Shown piece by piece: positions 55,757-64,000 of a DNA stretch of 64,000 nt. Under the pieces are notes generated by a model. That model was not told where the DNA came from, did no database searches, and saw nothing but the letters and a program-made list of their open reading frames with translations. Position 1 is the stretch's first letter. Each line of letters begins with the position of its first letter. A program made the translations under genes and the position numbers. Source of the stretch: Bacteroidota bacterium (lineage in GTDB: Bacteria > Bacteroidota > Bacteroidia > Chitinophagales > Chitinophagaceae); NCBI GenBank assembly GCA_026391455.1, contig JAPLEH010000055.1, positions 124,001 to 188,000 of the forward strand, read 5' to 3'.

Positions 55757-56483
55757 CTTTCTTCTTTAAATGAATGCCGTAAATAATGGGCACATTACGA
55801 AAGGATTCAAACAGGTGCAGGGCATTTTGCTTTTCATAATATGTTTTTACCGTGTCATCGATAATACGTTGCATGAAACGGATTTCTTCCCAGCCCAGTT
55901 GCCCCGCTATACGACGGAGGGTTTCAATGGGATGAATAAAATTTTTTACGGCTACGGTCTTGCCTTTATGGCTGAAGGTGCGCTTACCTCCTTTTGAAAG
56001 GGCCATGGGGTGATAATCGGTAATGATGATATCCCCTCCTGCACGGAGCACACGGTTCCATTCTATTAATGCGCTTTCCATATCTTCTATGTGGGCTACA
56101 GCCAGTGTAGAGACAATGATATCACAGGAATGGTCGCTAAGACCCGGCAATTTTTCATCCTTGATCAGGCTGGTAGGGGCTCCGGGAAATTTGGCATTCA
56201 GCCGTTGCAACATACCCTCAGAAACATCGAAGCCGGTAAGCTGTTGGGGCTGACGTTTTAATATACCCGGCCAATGGCGACCGGTACCGCAGCCAATATC
56301 CGCCACCCTTTTCCCTTCGGCGGATATCCGGCTAAAGAGGTTAGTGAATACCTGTTCATCGAGATCCAGCATCAGATTGCCGGGCTGATCATCATACCCC
56401 GCAGCCCACAGATCATAGGCGGCGCCGGGTTCCCGTTCCCGGTCGGGGAACAGCCAATATTTCAATTTGCTGGAAACAGACAT
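55743..56483 (-). CDS. Class I SAM-dependent methyltransferase
   Basis: 246 residues. SAM motif I ADIGCGTGRHWPGIL, followed by TGFDVSEGMLQRLNA and post-I region DIIVSTLAVAHIEDM, the UbiE/Methyltransf_11 layout. First gene of the minus-strand arm, reading away from the shared promoter region at 56484-56568. Acceptor unknown. Confidence 0.88.
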   Translation of the reverse strand: MSVSSKLKYWLFPDREREPGAAYDLWAAGYDDQPGNLMLDLDEQVFTNLFSRISAEGKRVADIGCGTGRHWPGILKRQPQQLTGFDVSEGMLQRLNAKFPGAPTSLIKDEKLPGLSDHSCDIIVSTLAVAHIEDMESALIEWNRVLRAGGDIIITDYHPMALSKGGKRTFSHKGKTVAVKNFIHPIETLRRIAGQLGWEEIRFMQRIIDDTVKTYYEKQNALHLFESFRNVPIIYGIHLKKKDGPA

Positions 56484-56527
56484 TTAATAAAAAAATTAAC
56501 CCGTTAAAATTACTACTTTCATATCCG

Positions 56528-56556
56528 TTTGCGGCAACCTCTGAATATTATCTTTC
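56528..56556 (+). promoter_or_regulatory. Promoter for the radical SAM operon
   Basis: TTTG 56528-56531, 17-bp spacer, TATCTTTC (56549-56556), one mismatch to TAnnTTTG; start codon 12 bp downstream. A -10 for the divergent methyltransferase must lie in the same 85 bp, but none is clear. Confidence 0.55.
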
Positions 56557-56568
56557 GTTTGGGGAAAC

Positions 56569-58071
56569 ATGAATAAGGTCCTTTTATTTAATCCAAAAAG
56601 TGCAGATGCCAAACACCGGGTACCCAATGCCCTGCTCAACATCGCCGCTTCTGTGGAGGGTAAATATGATTGGACAATTGTGGATGGCAATTGTGAAAAA
56701 GATCCCCTTGCAACGATTTCCGCATACCTGCAAACGGGCGAGTACCGGTACCTGGGCATCACCGTAATGCCCGGCCCGCAAACCAAACAAGCCATTCCTT
56801 TCTCCAAAGAACTGAAATCCCGGTACCCAAATACGATCATCATCTGGGGTGGCTATTTCCCCACCAGCCATTATAAAACGGTGCTGGCATCCGGCTATGT
56901 GGATTATGTGATCAATGGCCCCGGCGATCATGCTTTTCCTGCGTTGATCGACGCTTTGGAAAATAATACTCCCTATGAGCTGATTAAAAACCTGATCTAT
57001 CGCTCCGGCGACAATGTGGTAAAAACATTGAAGCAGGACCTGATCGAACAGGATACCCTGCCACCCTTACCCTATGACAAGCTGCATACTATTTATCCCA
57101 TTGATAAATATTACCTGGGCAAAACCTATCTCGGTACCCGCACACTGGCCTATCATTCCAGCATCGGCTGCCCGTTCACCTGTTCATTCTGTGCAGTCGT
57201 GCCCACGTATGAAGCCAGGTGGAAGGCAAAGTCAGCACAGCATGTATACCGGGATATCAAATACATAAAAGATAAATGGGGCGCGAACGCGATTGAATTT
57301 CACGATAACAATTTTTTTGTATCTGAAAAAAGAGCTGTTGAATTCGCGCAATTGATCAAACCGGAGAAAATGAACTGGTGGGGTATGGCGCGCATTGATA
57401 CCATGGATAAATTCAGCGATGCATCCCTTGAACAGATTCGGGAAGGTGGTTGCCGTATTATTTTCTTCGGCGCGGAAAGCGGCAATGATGCAGTATTAAA
57501 ACTATTGGATAAAGGAGGCACCCAAACCGGCGCACAGATATTACGGTTTGCTGAGCGATTGAAAAAATTCGATATTATACCGGAGTATTCGTTTGTACTG
57601 GGCACACCCGCCCCTACACCTGAAGAGGTAATGGAGAAGATCGATTTCGATATTCAGTTCATTAAAAAAGTAAAAACCATCAATCCAAGAACCGAGATCG
57701 TATTGTATACCTATAGCCCGGTACCTACCGAAGGTTCGGAATTATTCAATACCGTTAAGGAAACAGGATTTCAGTTTCCGCAAACACTGGAGGACTGGAT
57801 GAGCCCGCAATGGGAACGGTTTGACCTGCGGAAAAACCCGCTCACACCCTGGCTAACGCCGGAGATGATCAGCAAAATCCGCAATTTTGAAACTGTACTC
57901 AATGGATATTATCCTACGGTATCGGATATCCGGCTGAGTATGGTAAAACGAAACCTGATTCGAATGGTTTCAGGAATCCGGTACAAAACCAATTTTTACC
58001 GCTTTCCTTATGAAATAAAATTATTACACCGGCTCTGGAAATACCGGCAACCGGAAATTCAGGGTTTTTGA
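56569..58071 (+). CDS. B12-binding-domain radical SAM protein
   Basis: 500 residues. N-terminal cobalamin-binding-like Rossmann domain (about 1-150: YLGITVMPGPQTKQAIPF) but without a visible DxHxxG lower-ligand motif. Radical SAM core with the cluster motif SIGCPFTCSFCAVVP (CxxxCxxC), FHDNNFFVSE, IIFFGAESGNDAV. This architecture covers methyltransferases and ring-contracting enzymes. First gene of a five-gene unit with gaps of 18, 8, 12 and -4 bp. Confidence 0.88.
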   Translation: MNKVLLFNPKSADAKHRVPNALLNIAASVEGKYDWTIVDGNCEKDPLATISAYLQTGEYRYLGITVMPGPQTKQAIPFSKELKSRYPNTIIIWGGYFPTSHYKTVLASGYVDYVINGPGDHAFPALIDALENNTPYELIKNLIYRSGDNVVKTLKQDLIEQDTLPPLPYDKLHTIYPIDKYYLGKTYLGTRTLAYHSSIGCPFTCSFCAVVPTYEARWKAKSAQHVYRDIKYIKDKWGANAIEFHDNNFFVSEKRAVEFAQLIKPEKMNWWGMARIDTMDKFSDASLEQIREGGCRIIFFGAESGNDAVLKLLDKGGTQTGAQILRFAERLKKFDIIPEYSFVLGTPAPTPEEVMEKIDFDIQFIKKVKTINPRTEIVLYTYSPVPTEGSELFNTVKETGFQFPQTLEDWMSPQWERFDLRKNPLTPWLTPEMISKIRNFETVLNGYYPTVSDIRLSMVKRNLIRMVSGIRYKTNFYRFPYEIKLLHRLWKYRQPEIQGF

Positions 58072-58089
58072 TATACGCCAATTGCTGCT

Positions 58090-58845
58090 ATGCCTGTATT
58101 TAACACGGAACCATTGTCACACACCACTTGCTCTTTCGAAGAGCAATATCTTGCGCTGCGTGCAAAGGAAAACTGGTTATCTACAGATGATGAAGTAAAA
58201 GCATTGCCTGTAGTGTCTGCCAACCACCCGCATTATAAAGAATGGAAAATAAGAGCCCGTTCAGCAAACCGGTTAATGCAGTATCTCCGGCAGAAAAAAA
58301 GACCGCTTCGTATCCTGGAAACGGGTTGTGGTAACGGATGGTTATCCAACCAACTGGCCCTGATTCCGGAGAACACCGTTACCGGTGCAGACATTAATAC
58401 AACTGAATTGCAACAGGCCAAACGTGTATTTGGCGATCGGCATAATCTCGTGTTTACCGAGGGAGATATCCGGCAGGGTTTGTTTAAAAAATCGAGATAC
58501 GATATCGTTGTATTTGCGGCCAGCATACAATATTTTTCCTGGTTCGGTGAGATCATTCATGCAGCACTGGAATTAACAGTGGACAGAGGTGAAGTGCATA
58601 TCATGGATAGTCCTTTCTATGCGGCATCCGAACGTAAAAGAGCGGCTCAAAGATCGGCATCCTATTTTACCAAACAGGGCTTCCCGGAAATGAACCAATA
58701 TTATTTTCATCAGGTGGCAGAAGACCTGGAACAATTTAACTATCGTAAATTGTATGATCCCCATGTATGGCATCGAAAGCTCATCCCTGCATGGGTAAAC
58801 GGCACTAAAAACCCTTTTCCCTGGATCTGTATCCGAAATCAATAA
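58090..58845 (+). CDS. Class I SAM-dependent methyltransferase
   Basis: 251 residues. SAM motif I ILETGCGNGWLSNQLA, acidic TGADINTTELQQA, and DIVVFAASIQYF. The C-terminal part is not specific. Sits between two radical SAM genes, 18 and 8 bp away. Acceptor unknown. Confidence 0.87.
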   Translation: MPVFNTEPLSHTTCSFEEQYLALRAKENWLSTDDEVKALPVVSANHPHYKEWKIRARSANRLMQYLRQKKRPLRILETGCGNGWLSNQLALIPENTVTGADINTTELQQAKRVFGDRHNLVFTEGDIRQGLFKKSRYDIVVFAASIQYFSWFGEIIHAALELTVDRGEVHIMDSPFYAASERKRAAQRSASYFTKQGFPEMNQYYFHQVAEDLEQFNYRKLYDPHVWHRKLIPAWVNGTKNPFPWICIRNQ

Positions 58846-58853
58846 AGCGCAAC

Positions 58854-59897
58854 ATGCAATCACTGCTTCAAACCTATAAACGATACCGTACGTTGCGCAC
58901 ACACAGGATCAGCACTTTGCCTTTAGTGATACTGATGCCCCACAGCGCCTGCAATTGCCGTTGTGTAATGTGTGATATCTGGAAAGACAATAAGAACCTG
59001 AAACAACTGACGGAAGCAGATATCAGCAGCCTGCTTATTTCATTGAAAAAACTGGGCACCCAAAAAGTGCTGATGTCGGGCGGGGAAGCCTTGCTGAATC
59101 CGAATTTTTTCCGGTTCTGTGAATTGCTGCAGAAAGAAAATATCGGAATCAGTTTATTATCGACGGGTATTACCCTTAAACAACACGCACGGCAACTCAC
59201 AAAGCATGTTCAGGATATCATTGTATCGCTGGATGGCGATGAGTCCGTTCACAATACGATCCGCAATATTCCGGATGCTTTTCAGAAATTACAAGCTGGT
59301 GTGCAGGCAATCAAGGCAATTGACCCTTCATTCCGCATTACCACCCGTACCGTAATACACCGCCTCAATTACCGGGCATGGCCCGCTATTATTGCCACAG
59401 CAAAAGAAATGGGTGCAGATCAGGTGAGTTTTTTACCCGCTGATATCAGCAGTCATGCCTTCAATCGTGAAGTATTGTGGAGTGATCAACGTCAGCAGGA
59501 AGTATTGCCCTCACCGGAAGAACTGGAGGAATTACACCTGATCACCGAGCAGATCATTGCACAACATCAGCGTGATTTTGAAAACGGATTTATCGCCGAA
59601 CAACCGGATAAACTCCGGAAAATTCACCAATACTATTCGGCGCTCTATGGACAAAACCCATTCCCATATAAAAAGTGTAATGCCCCCTGGGTATCGGCGG
59701 TGGTGGAGGCAGACGGCACGGTACGACCCTGTTTCTTTCATGCGGCACAGGGGAATATTCATACCACTGACCTCGAAGGCATATTAAATAAGGAGGAAAG
59801 CATCCGTTTTCGCAAAGAACTCGATATGGATAACAATGAGACCTGTGTAAAATGCGTATGCTACCTGAACCTTGGCCCGGGCACCCGGATACAATAA
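58854..59897 (+). CDS. Radical SAM protein with SPASM-type C-terminal cluster
   Basis: 347 residues. Cluster motif SACNCRCVMCDIW (CxxxCxxC), VLMSGGEALLNPNF (SAM-binding GGE), IIVSLDGDE. The C-terminus has KKCNAPWVSAVVEADGTVRP, CFFHA and ETCVKCVCY, a SPASM/twitch-like second iron-sulfur site. Such enzymes modify peptides or sugars (sulfatase maturases, MoaA-like). No precursor peptide gene is seen in the window. Confidence 0.88.
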   Translation: MQSLLQTYKRYRTLRTHRISTLPLVILMPHSACNCRCVMCDIWKDNKNLKQLTEADISSLLISLKKLGTQKVLMSGGEALLNPNFFRFCELLQKENIGISLLSTGITLKQHARQLTKHVQDIIVSLDGDESVHNTIRNIPDAFQKLQAGVQAIKAIDPSFRITTRTVIHRLNYRAWPAIIATAKEMGADQVSFLPADISSHAFNREVLWSDQRQQEVLPSPEELEELHLITEQIIAQHQRDFENGFIAEQPDKLRKIHQYYSALYGQNPFPYKKCNAPWVSAVVEADGTVRPCFFHAAQGNIHTTDLEGILNKEESIRFRKELDMDNNETCVKCVCYLNLGPGTRIQ

Positions 59898-59909
59898 ATA
59901 AAAACTTTC

Positions 59910-61394
59910 ATGCATAAGATACTCTTTTCCCATTCTTACTTCATGCGCTTCGACCCCAAGCAGTGGGCCACCGGCCAGCCTTATGCACCGCTGGGTACTT
60001 TGCAGGCAGCGGCATTGATGCGGAGTAAAGGATATGCGGTTTCCCTTTATGATACCATGTTCTCCTTCGGACCGGAAGAGATCATCCTTCCCCTGCAGGA
60101 AATAAAGCCGGATTTTTTTGTGCTTTACGATGATGGCTTTAATTATCTCACCAAAATGTGCCTCACCAATATGCGGGAAGCGGCTTTTGAGATGATGAAA
60201 TTTGCCCGGCAGGCTGGTTGTACAATCATTGTATCCAGTTCGGATGCCACGGATCATTTTGAACAATACCTGCAGGAAGGTGCGCATTTTGTAATTCTGG
60301 GCGAAGCGGAACAAACTTTGGTTCAATTGGTACAAACAATTATACAGAACCAGGAGGCCGATACTGCACAGCAGGATTATATGCATATTCCGGGATTGGC
60401 CTATGCGCAAGAGGGTGCCGTGATCAAAACTTTGCGACGGGACGTGATGAAAGATCTGGATGAACTTCCGCTGCCGGCCTGGGATATCATTGACATGGAG
60501 CCTTATCGCAAAACTTGGCTCCGCACCAAAGGTTATTTCTCCATGAATATGGCCACCACCAGGGGTTGTCCGTTCAAGTGCAACTGGTGCGCAAAACCCA
60601 TCTATGGCAACCGGTACAATACACGTTCCCCGCAGCATGTAGTAGCAGAATTGAAAATGCTCAAAGAAAAATTCAGCTTCGATCATATCTGGTTTTGTGA
60701 CGATATATTCGGATTGAAACCCGGATGGGTGCATGAATTTGCCAACCTGGTGGAAAAAGAAAAAATATCTTTCCGGTTTAAGATTCAGGCAAGGGCCGAC
60801 CTCTTATTACAACAGGATTATATCAGCGACCTGGCCCGGGCGGGATGTGAAAATATCTGGATGGGAGCAGAAAGCGGATCGCAAAAAATACTGGACGCGA
60901 TGGACAAAGGCACCAAAGTGGAACAAATTACAGAAGCTACGCTTTTGCTCAAGAAAAATAATATCCATCCTTCGTTCTTTATTCAGTTTGGTTATCCCGG
61001 CGAAACCCGTCAGGATATATGGAAGACGATACAAATGATCAATACCTTATTGCCCTACGAGATCGGCATCTCTGTATCCTATCCGTTGCCGGGCACGGCC
61101 TTTTATGAAAAAGTAAAAGCACAATTGCAATACAAGGCCAACTGGACCGATTCCGATGAACTGGCATTGATGTTCCATAATACCTACGCACCGTCTTTCT
61201 ATAAACAGTTGCACCGCTATGTACACAAGACCTACCGTAAACACATGGCCCTTGATGTGGTAAAAAAACTGTTGCGCCGGCCTTCCACCTTCCGGATCAG
61301 CTCCATCAAAAAAACCGTATCATTGTTTTATTATACTTTCAGTGCATGGGCCGCCAAACAAAAACTTCAGAAACTGGAAAATCAGCTGCGATGA
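59910..61394 (+). CDS. B12-binding-domain radical SAM protein
   Basis: 494 residues. Rossmann-like N-domain (PYAPLGTLQAAALMRSKGY, KPDFFVLYDDGFNY) without a clear DxHxxG; radical SAM core with TRGCPFKCNWCAKP (CxxxCxxC), FDHIWFCDDIFGLKP, IWMGAESGSQKILDAMDKG. It differs clearly from the first B12-type protein, so these are not a recent duplication. The stop overlaps the following methyltransferase start (ATGA). Confidence 0.88.
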   Translation: MHKILFSHSYFMRFDPKQWATGQPYAPLGTLQAAALMRSKGYAVSLYDTMFSFGPEEIILPLQEIKPDFFVLYDDGFNYLTKMCLTNMREAAFEMMKFARQAGCTIIVSSSDATDHFEQYLQEGAHFVILGEAEQTLVQLVQTIIQNQEADTAQQDYMHIPGLAYAQEGAVIKTLRRDVMKDLDELPLPAWDIIDMEPYRKTWLRTKGYFSMNMATTRGCPFKCNWCAKPIYGNRYNTRSPQHVVAELKMLKEKFSFDHIWFCDDIFGLKPGWVHEFANLVEKEKISFRFKIQARADLLLQQDYISDLARAGCENIWMGAESGSQKILDAMDKGTKVEQITEATLLLKKNNIHPSFFIQFGYPGETRQDIWKTIQMINTLLPYEIGISVSYPLPGTAFYEKVKAQLQYKANWTDSDELALMFHNTYAPSFYKQLHRYVHKTYRKHMALDVVKKLLRRPSTFRISSIKKTVSLFYYTFSAWAAKQKLQKLENQLR

Positions 61395-62209
61395 ACAGCG
61401 CTGCGGAACAGGCGGCTGCCGGTGCATTCAGCAAACAGGCTGTAGTATTTGATGATATTTATCAATCAGATACTATCATTCAATATAAACGAAGCAGGGT
61501 AAGGCAGCATATGAAGCAATTTCTGATACCCGGTTCACATATTTTGGAACTGAACGCGGGCACCGGAGATGATGCCATATATTTTGCAGGGAAAGGCCAT
61601 ACCATACATGCCACCGATATAGCAGAAGGTATGCAGGAAAAACTGAAAGCAAAAATCCATGCCCATGCATTGGAACAGCGTATCAGCACTGAGTTATGCT
61701 CCTTCACCCGATTAGATCAACTGCAGCAACGGGGCCCCTATGATCATATCTTTTCCAATTTTGCCGGTTTGAATTGCACGGATCAATTGGAGCAAGTGTT
61801 ACAGTCCATGCATTCATTGGTAAAACCCGGGGGATTTGTAACGCTGGTTATCTTGCCGGCCTTCTGCACCTGGGAAATTCTGTTATTATTCAGGGGGAAA
61901 TTCCGTACCGCCTTCCGTCGCTTTGCAGGCCGCAAGGGAGCGCGTGCGCATATTGAAGGGAATTATTTCCGATGCTGGTATTATCAGCCGTCTTTTGTAA
62001 AAAAAATACTATGTCCTCATTTTACATTTTGTAAACTGGAAGGCTTGTGTACCATCGTACCACCTTCCTATATGGAGGGCTTTGCTGAAAAGCATCCAAA
62101 ACTGTATCCGTGGCTGGTAAAAAAAGAAAACCGGATGAAAGACAAATGGCCCTGGCGAAGTACAGGGGATTATTATATTATTACGATGCAGAAGAACGCC
62201 CAGCAATAG
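61391..62209 (+). CDS. Class I SAM-dependent methyltransferase
   Basis: 272 residues from ATG 61391, which overlaps the previous stop; a longer in-frame start at 61346 falls inside that gene. SAM motif I HILELNAGTGDDAIYFAG, HATDIAEGMQEKL, then DHIFSNFAGLNC. The last ~90 residues are basic and aromatic, possibly membrane-surface. Last gene of the radical SAM unit. Confidence 0.85.
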   Translation: MNSAAEQAAAGAFSKQAVVFDDIYQSDTIIQYKRSRVRQHMKQFLIPGSHILELNAGTGDDAIYFAGKGHTIHATDIAEGMQEKLKAKIHAHALEQRISTELCSFTRLDQLQQRGPYDHIFSNFAGLNCTDQLEQVLQSMHSLVKPGGFVTLVILPAFCTWEILLLFRGKFRTAFRRFAGRKGARAHIEGNYFRCWYYQPSFVKKILCPHFTFCKLEGLCTIVPPSYMEGFAEKHPKLYPWLVKKENRMKDKWPWRSTGDYYIITMQKNAQQ

Positions 62210-62278
62210 TAATTATAACAAAAAAAGTATTACTTTTTTGGCATACATTCTCTCTCACTATTATTATGGTCATTCAAC

Positions 62279-62315
62279 AAAGAAAATGGCCCGCTTACCA
62301 AGGGCCATTTTCTTT
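62279..62315 (+). terminator. Strong bidirectional terminator closing the radical SAM operon
   Basis: 14-bp perfect stem AAAGAAAATGGCCC/GGGCCATTTTCTTT with a 9-nt loop, between the convergent methyltransferase and lectin genes. Confidence 0.92.
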
Positions 62316-62344
62316 ATAGTAAAAATCAAAACACCGTTACACAA

Positions 62345-63658
62345 TCAATGCTGAATAATGATCTGTCTGGTTTTTACGACTGTGCCATTATCGGCAGAGA
62401 CAAAATATGTCCCTCCTGACAAAGCACTCACATCAAGGGTCAGATTATTTTGTCCTTTATTAACAGTGTAAACAACTGTCTTAAGTACTGTGCCGGTTGT
62501 ACTTGTAATCCGGAAATTCAACTGTGTCTTATTATCTGCCGCATAGTGTACTCTGATAGTATTTCCAGCAGGGTTAGGCGAAACTGAAAAATCCTCTGCT
62601 GTGGAAGCAGGCACTTCTTTAATCTTCACATCGGTCTCATCAGGAATAACTAAAGATGTATTCAATGATGGTTCAGCGCTGCGTGCATTCCCGGAATTAT
62701 AATTGATCAGTCGCCATTGCTGTGAGCCTGAGTTAGTTGCATCCCATATATCCAGTTGTGAATAGCTGCTGGTAGCATTATTATATACATGCATATACCT
62801 GCCTGTGGCAATATTTTTAAAATAAAAAATGCCATTACCTGCCGGTATAGCAGCCCATCGTTGGCTATTGCTGTTTACGCTGTCTGCCAGGTATAAAAAA
62901 GAGCCATTAGTTCCGGCGGCAGATGCAGTAACATACCGGTAATAGCGAAGTGACTTGATCGTGTACACATTGTTTCCGAGGTGGTTGAACACCCACCGCT
63001 GATTATCAGATGCCTGTGAGTAGTTGATAGCAAGGTTAGAATTGTTTGCGACAGATGCGCAGCGATCAGACTCCATAAAAAGGTTTGAGGCGATCCCCAA
63101 AACAGAATAAGTCCCATTAGCGATACATTGCGGCGGTACAGGCAAATCCGCAATTCTGTTGAATACCCACCGCTGATTGGCGCCATTATTAGTGGGGTGC
63201 AGGATTAACCGGGTGTTAAGTGCGGTGCTTGCATTATGCACTACTGCATCCAGGGTGGCCTTACGGTTCCTGATGTAAAAACTTGAATTATCCGCTGCAA
63301 CTATTTTCCACTGTTCATCAGTATCTCCGGTAGCATTTGCCACCACAACCCATTTTTCTGCATTTGTGTTGATTATTGCATTTAAATTCCGTTTTGCGGT
63401 AACATTCGTCATTGTGTAATAATTATCTCCCACATGCCTCAATTCCCATTGTGTGTTTGTGTTACTCTCCAGTTTGTAAATAGCAACCTGGCTATTATTT
63501 TCTGTCCACCCGTTATAGAGTGTCAGGAAATAATTACTTTGCACTCCTTTTATTGTATATATCCCTTCCTGCAATATGGGATTAGCTGCCCCCCCTTGCG
63601 CAATTGATTTGGCAACAAACAAGACAGTAAAAATTCCGATAAAAATCCTTTTCATCAT
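62345..63658 (-). CDS. Secreted ricin-type beta-trefoil lectin with T9SS C-terminal sorting domain
   Basis: 437 residues. Signal peptide ending at IAQG (M2 at 63655 is an equal start). Six QxW motifs (TQWEL, EQWKI, QRWVF twice, QRWAA, QQWRL) define two beta-trefoil lectin domains at about residues 28-172 and 178-325. The last ~80 residues (EDFSVSPNPAGNTIRVHYAA ... GTYFVSADNG) are a type A sorting domain, so T9SS should place it on the surface or outside. It has no catalytic domain. It may bind glycans of the neighbouring locus or of the host/environment (inference). Confidence 0.9.
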   Translation of the reverse strand: MMKRIFIGIFTVLFVAKSIAQGGAANPILQEGIYTIKGVQSNYFLTLYNGWTENNSQVAIYKLESNTNTQWELRHVGDNYYTMTNVTAKRNLNAIINTNAEKWVVVANATGDTDEQWKIVAADNSSFYIRNRKATLDAVVHNASTALNTRLILHPTNNGANQRWVFNRIADLPVPPQCIANGTYSVLGIASNLFMESDRCASVANNSNLAINYSQASDNQRWVFNHLGNNVYTIKSLRYYRYVTASAAGTNGSFLYLADSVNSNSQRWAAIPAGNGIFYFKNIATGRYMHVYNNATSSYSQLDIWDATNSGSQQWRLINYNSGNARSAEPSLNTSLVIPDETDVKIKEVPASTAEDFSVSPNPAGNTIRVHYAADNKTQLNFRITSTTGTVLKTVVYTVNKGQNNLTLDVSALSGGTYFVSADNGTVVKTRQIIIQH

Positions 63659-64000
63659 TTTAGTTAATTTTAAAAGTATTGGTTATATAATACGTACGCG
63701 CATACGAATTTTACTTACAGTTGCGGAGCCAGAGATCTAACCTGCCAGTACAATAATAACAGCACACCACCTTTCTGCTTACAAACATTTAAACGATTGA
63801 ATTATGCTGAGTGTGCAGCAGTAAAAGCCTACCTGACTCCTCAATCGGGAATAAGCTCAAAAAATCACAAATACAATAAGTTGGATGTAAACTGAGAATG
63901 TAATAAGCTATAAATGCATCATACTCGTCACCCCTGCTCAAGCGTAAATCATCAGCCGTTTTCAAAGACTGTATTTACTCTCCTGAAAAGCTATTGTTCT
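63659..64000. other. Right-edge spacer without a supported gene
   Basis: 342 bp. A minus-strand tail of 12 codons before a stop at 63962-63964 and a plus-strand open frame from ATG 63914 to the edge are both present, but neither is supported. No structured element or promoter stands out. Confidence 0.4.

Noticed and set aside
63914-64000. Open plus-strand frame from ATG 63914 to the window edge
   Set aside because: 29 codons with no recognisable features; a start of a real gene cannot be shown.

Overview
The window looks like chromosomal DNA of a Bacteroidota bacterium, most likely from the Chitinophagaceae/Chitinophagia. The reasons are a CarboxypepD_reg-like secreted protein, T9SS-type C-terminal sorting domains, many short Bacteroidota-style signal peptides ending in xAQ, promoters of the TTTG / TAnnTTTG type, and a metY-metX-hom methionine operon. 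The species assignment is inference; no rRNA, tRNA, CRISPR array or intact insertion sequence was found.

Layout. (1) 1-6.5 kb: a partial secreted regulatory-domain protein, an SDR, a small graveyard of gene relics (one resembling CoaB), then a minus-strand operon encoding a cytoplasmic S8 protease with a glycogen-binding-type C-terminus, two small membrane proteins, a ferric-reductase-like/Rieske fusion and a one-TM partner. (2) 6.5-20.4 kb: a mostly minus-strand run of oxidative and sugar-metabolism genes (secreted peroxiredoxin, beta-barrel, double VOC protein, aquaglyceroporin, GMC oxidoreductase, then glycogen debranching enzyme, GH63-like glucosidase, glucose-dehydrogenase-like SDR, GH57 amylase, Crp/Fnr regulator and an atypical thioredoxin). 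(3) 20.4-24.4 kb: a six-gene plus-strand operon (YHS, DoxX, DM13 lipoprotein, DinB-like, NRDE, ATP-grasp) preceded by four TTCCCAA half-sites. (4) 24.4-36.9 kb: housekeeping and envelope genes (sigma54 activator, rarA, M28 peptidase, ElaA-type GNAT, outer-membrane barrel, stand-alone sorting-domain protein, uvrA, hypotheticals), with two strongly base-paired DNA/RNA elements at 31.4-31.7 kb.

(5) 36.9-41.4 kb: the methionine operon metY-metX-hom. Its 0.8 kb leader holds a textbook SAM-I riboswitch with a mutually exclusive antiterminator/terminator, followed by a 29-residue leader peptide with five consecutive cysteine codons. This suggests dual SAM and cysteine sensing. (6) 41.4-62.3 kb: a surface-glycan and tailoring region. 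It has six or more glycosyltransferases, a Wzx flippase, two polymerase/ligase-type membrane proteins and a Wzz-like protein. It ends in a divergon: a minus-strand operon (GT4, GNAT, polysaccharide deacetylase, amidohydrolase, methyltransferase) and a plus-strand operon (three radical SAM enzymes interleaved with two methyltransferases) fired from one 85-bp intergenic region. A 14-bp-stem terminator closes it. (7) 62.3-64 kb: a secreted ricin-type lectin with a T9SS tail and an empty right edge.

The strongest candidates for undescribed biology are the Cys5 leader peptide behind the SAM riboswitch, the radical SAM/methyltransferase divergon, the Rieske/ferric-reductase operon carrying an S8-glycogen-binding protease, and the paired structured elements at 31.4-31.7 kb.
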